From positions 1 through 6,156 of the forward strand of contig JAUYTF010000059.1 in assembly GCA_030695285.1 (NCBI GenBank): a DNA stretch of 6,156 nt, given 5' to 3'. The DNA comes from Eubacteriales bacterium (GTDB taxonomy: Bacteria > Bacillota > Clostridia > Christensenellales > CAG-138). Of this stretch, positions 5,915-6,156 are shown in pieces. A model generated the notes under the pieces. That model did not search any database. It worked only from the letters and a program-made list of their open reading frames with translations, and was not told where the DNA came from. The translations under genes and the position numbers were made by a program. The stretch's first letter is position 1. The number at the start of each line of letters is the position of its first letter.

Positions 5915-6156
5915 ATGCGCGCGGGCATGCAGCGATCTTTAAACCGCATGGATGAGATCACCGCGTATTACGCGAGTCAGTGCGGCGTGCTCGCCGTCGC
6001 GGCGTTCGGCTCCAACGCGGAGCAAAGCCGCTTTGACGACTCTTCCGACCTCGATTTTCTGGTGTTTGCCGAATCCGGCGCAAAAGCGTGCCTGATTGCG
6101 CAGGTAGATCGCCTCGCCCAGCTCGGCGAAATCGACGCGCTGCGGATTGTGTACGG
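5915..6156 (+). CDS. Nucleotidyltransferase-fold protein, 3'-truncated by window edge
   Basis: This open frame runs off the right edge after 80 complete codons. The N-terminus has a short helical lead, then AVAAFGSNAEQ (27-37) and DDSSDLDFLVF (41-51). Gly32-Ser33 followed 11 residues later by Asp45-Leu-Asp47 fits the hG[GS]x(9-13)DhDh signature of the polymerase-beta-like nucleotidyltransferase superfamily, in which the two Asp residues bind the metal ions. Known members transfer a nucleotide to aminoglycosides, proteins, RNA ends or toxin partners; this fragment is too short to choose among them. The ATG lies 3 nt after the GH31 stop, with GGAAG 8 nt upstream, so co-transcription and perhaps coupled translation are likely. 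ATGs at 5927 and 5948 are alternative starts. No acceptor-binding C-terminal domain is visible, so the biological role is unknown. Confidence 0.8.
   Translation, partial: MRAGMQRSLNRMDEITAYYASQCGVLAVAAFGSNAEQSRFDDSSDLDFLVFAESGAKACLIAQVDRLAQLGEIDALRIVY

Noticed and set aside
5739..5942. 67-codon + strand open frame spanning the GH31 end
   Set aside because: It overlaps the conserved GH31 C-terminus and the nucleotidyltransferase start in another frame, and its product is Cys/Arg/Ser-rich without a motif.

Overview
The window is about 6.2 kb, compact, and coded entirely on the + strand. It holds a carbohydrate uptake and utilisation locus. In order it carries the 3' part of an ABC-transporter solute-binding protein, two CUT1-type sugar permeases, a LacI-family repressor, a complete GH31 glycoside hydrolase, and the 5' part of a nucleotidyltransferase-fold protein that runs off the right edge. 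The DNA is fairly GC-rich. The gene order, purine-rich Shine-Dalgarno sites, one TTG start and the protein style fit a high-GC member of the Clostridia (Bacillota), possibly gut-associated. This taxonomic placement is an impression from the sequence, not a database result.

Layout: 1-969 is the binding protein, whose signal peptide and lipobox lie off the left edge. 970-1040 holds a long intercistronic hairpin followed by a strong ribosome-binding site. 1041-1952 and 1945-2784 are the two permeases, overlapping by 8 bp. 2785-2869 holds a possible promoter and a near-palindromic AAACGTTT site of the LacI-operator type. 2870-3892 is the LacI-family regulator. 3893-3964 holds a GC-rich hairpin resembling a terminator or attenuator, just before the Shine-Dalgarno of the next gene. 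3965-5911 is the GH31 enzyme, and the nucleotidyltransferase starts 3 nt after its stop.

Working model (inference): an oligosaccharide or glycoside with an alpha-linked residue is captured by the binding protein and imported by the permease pair. No ATPase gene is present in the window, so the transporter probably uses a shared MsmX/UgpC-type ATPase encoded elsewhere. The imported sugar is then hydrolysed in the cytoplasm by the GH31 enzyme. The LacI-family protein senses the sugar or a breakdown product and probably controls its own gene and perhaps the operon. The role of the nucleotidyltransferase in this setting is unknown.

I found no CRISPR array, tRNA, rRNA or mobile element. The locus looks like an ordinary sugar-utilisation cluster. 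The less ordinary points are the compact, YicI-like but divergent GH31 enzyme, the tightly linked nucleotidyltransferase, and the regulatory hairpins and operator.
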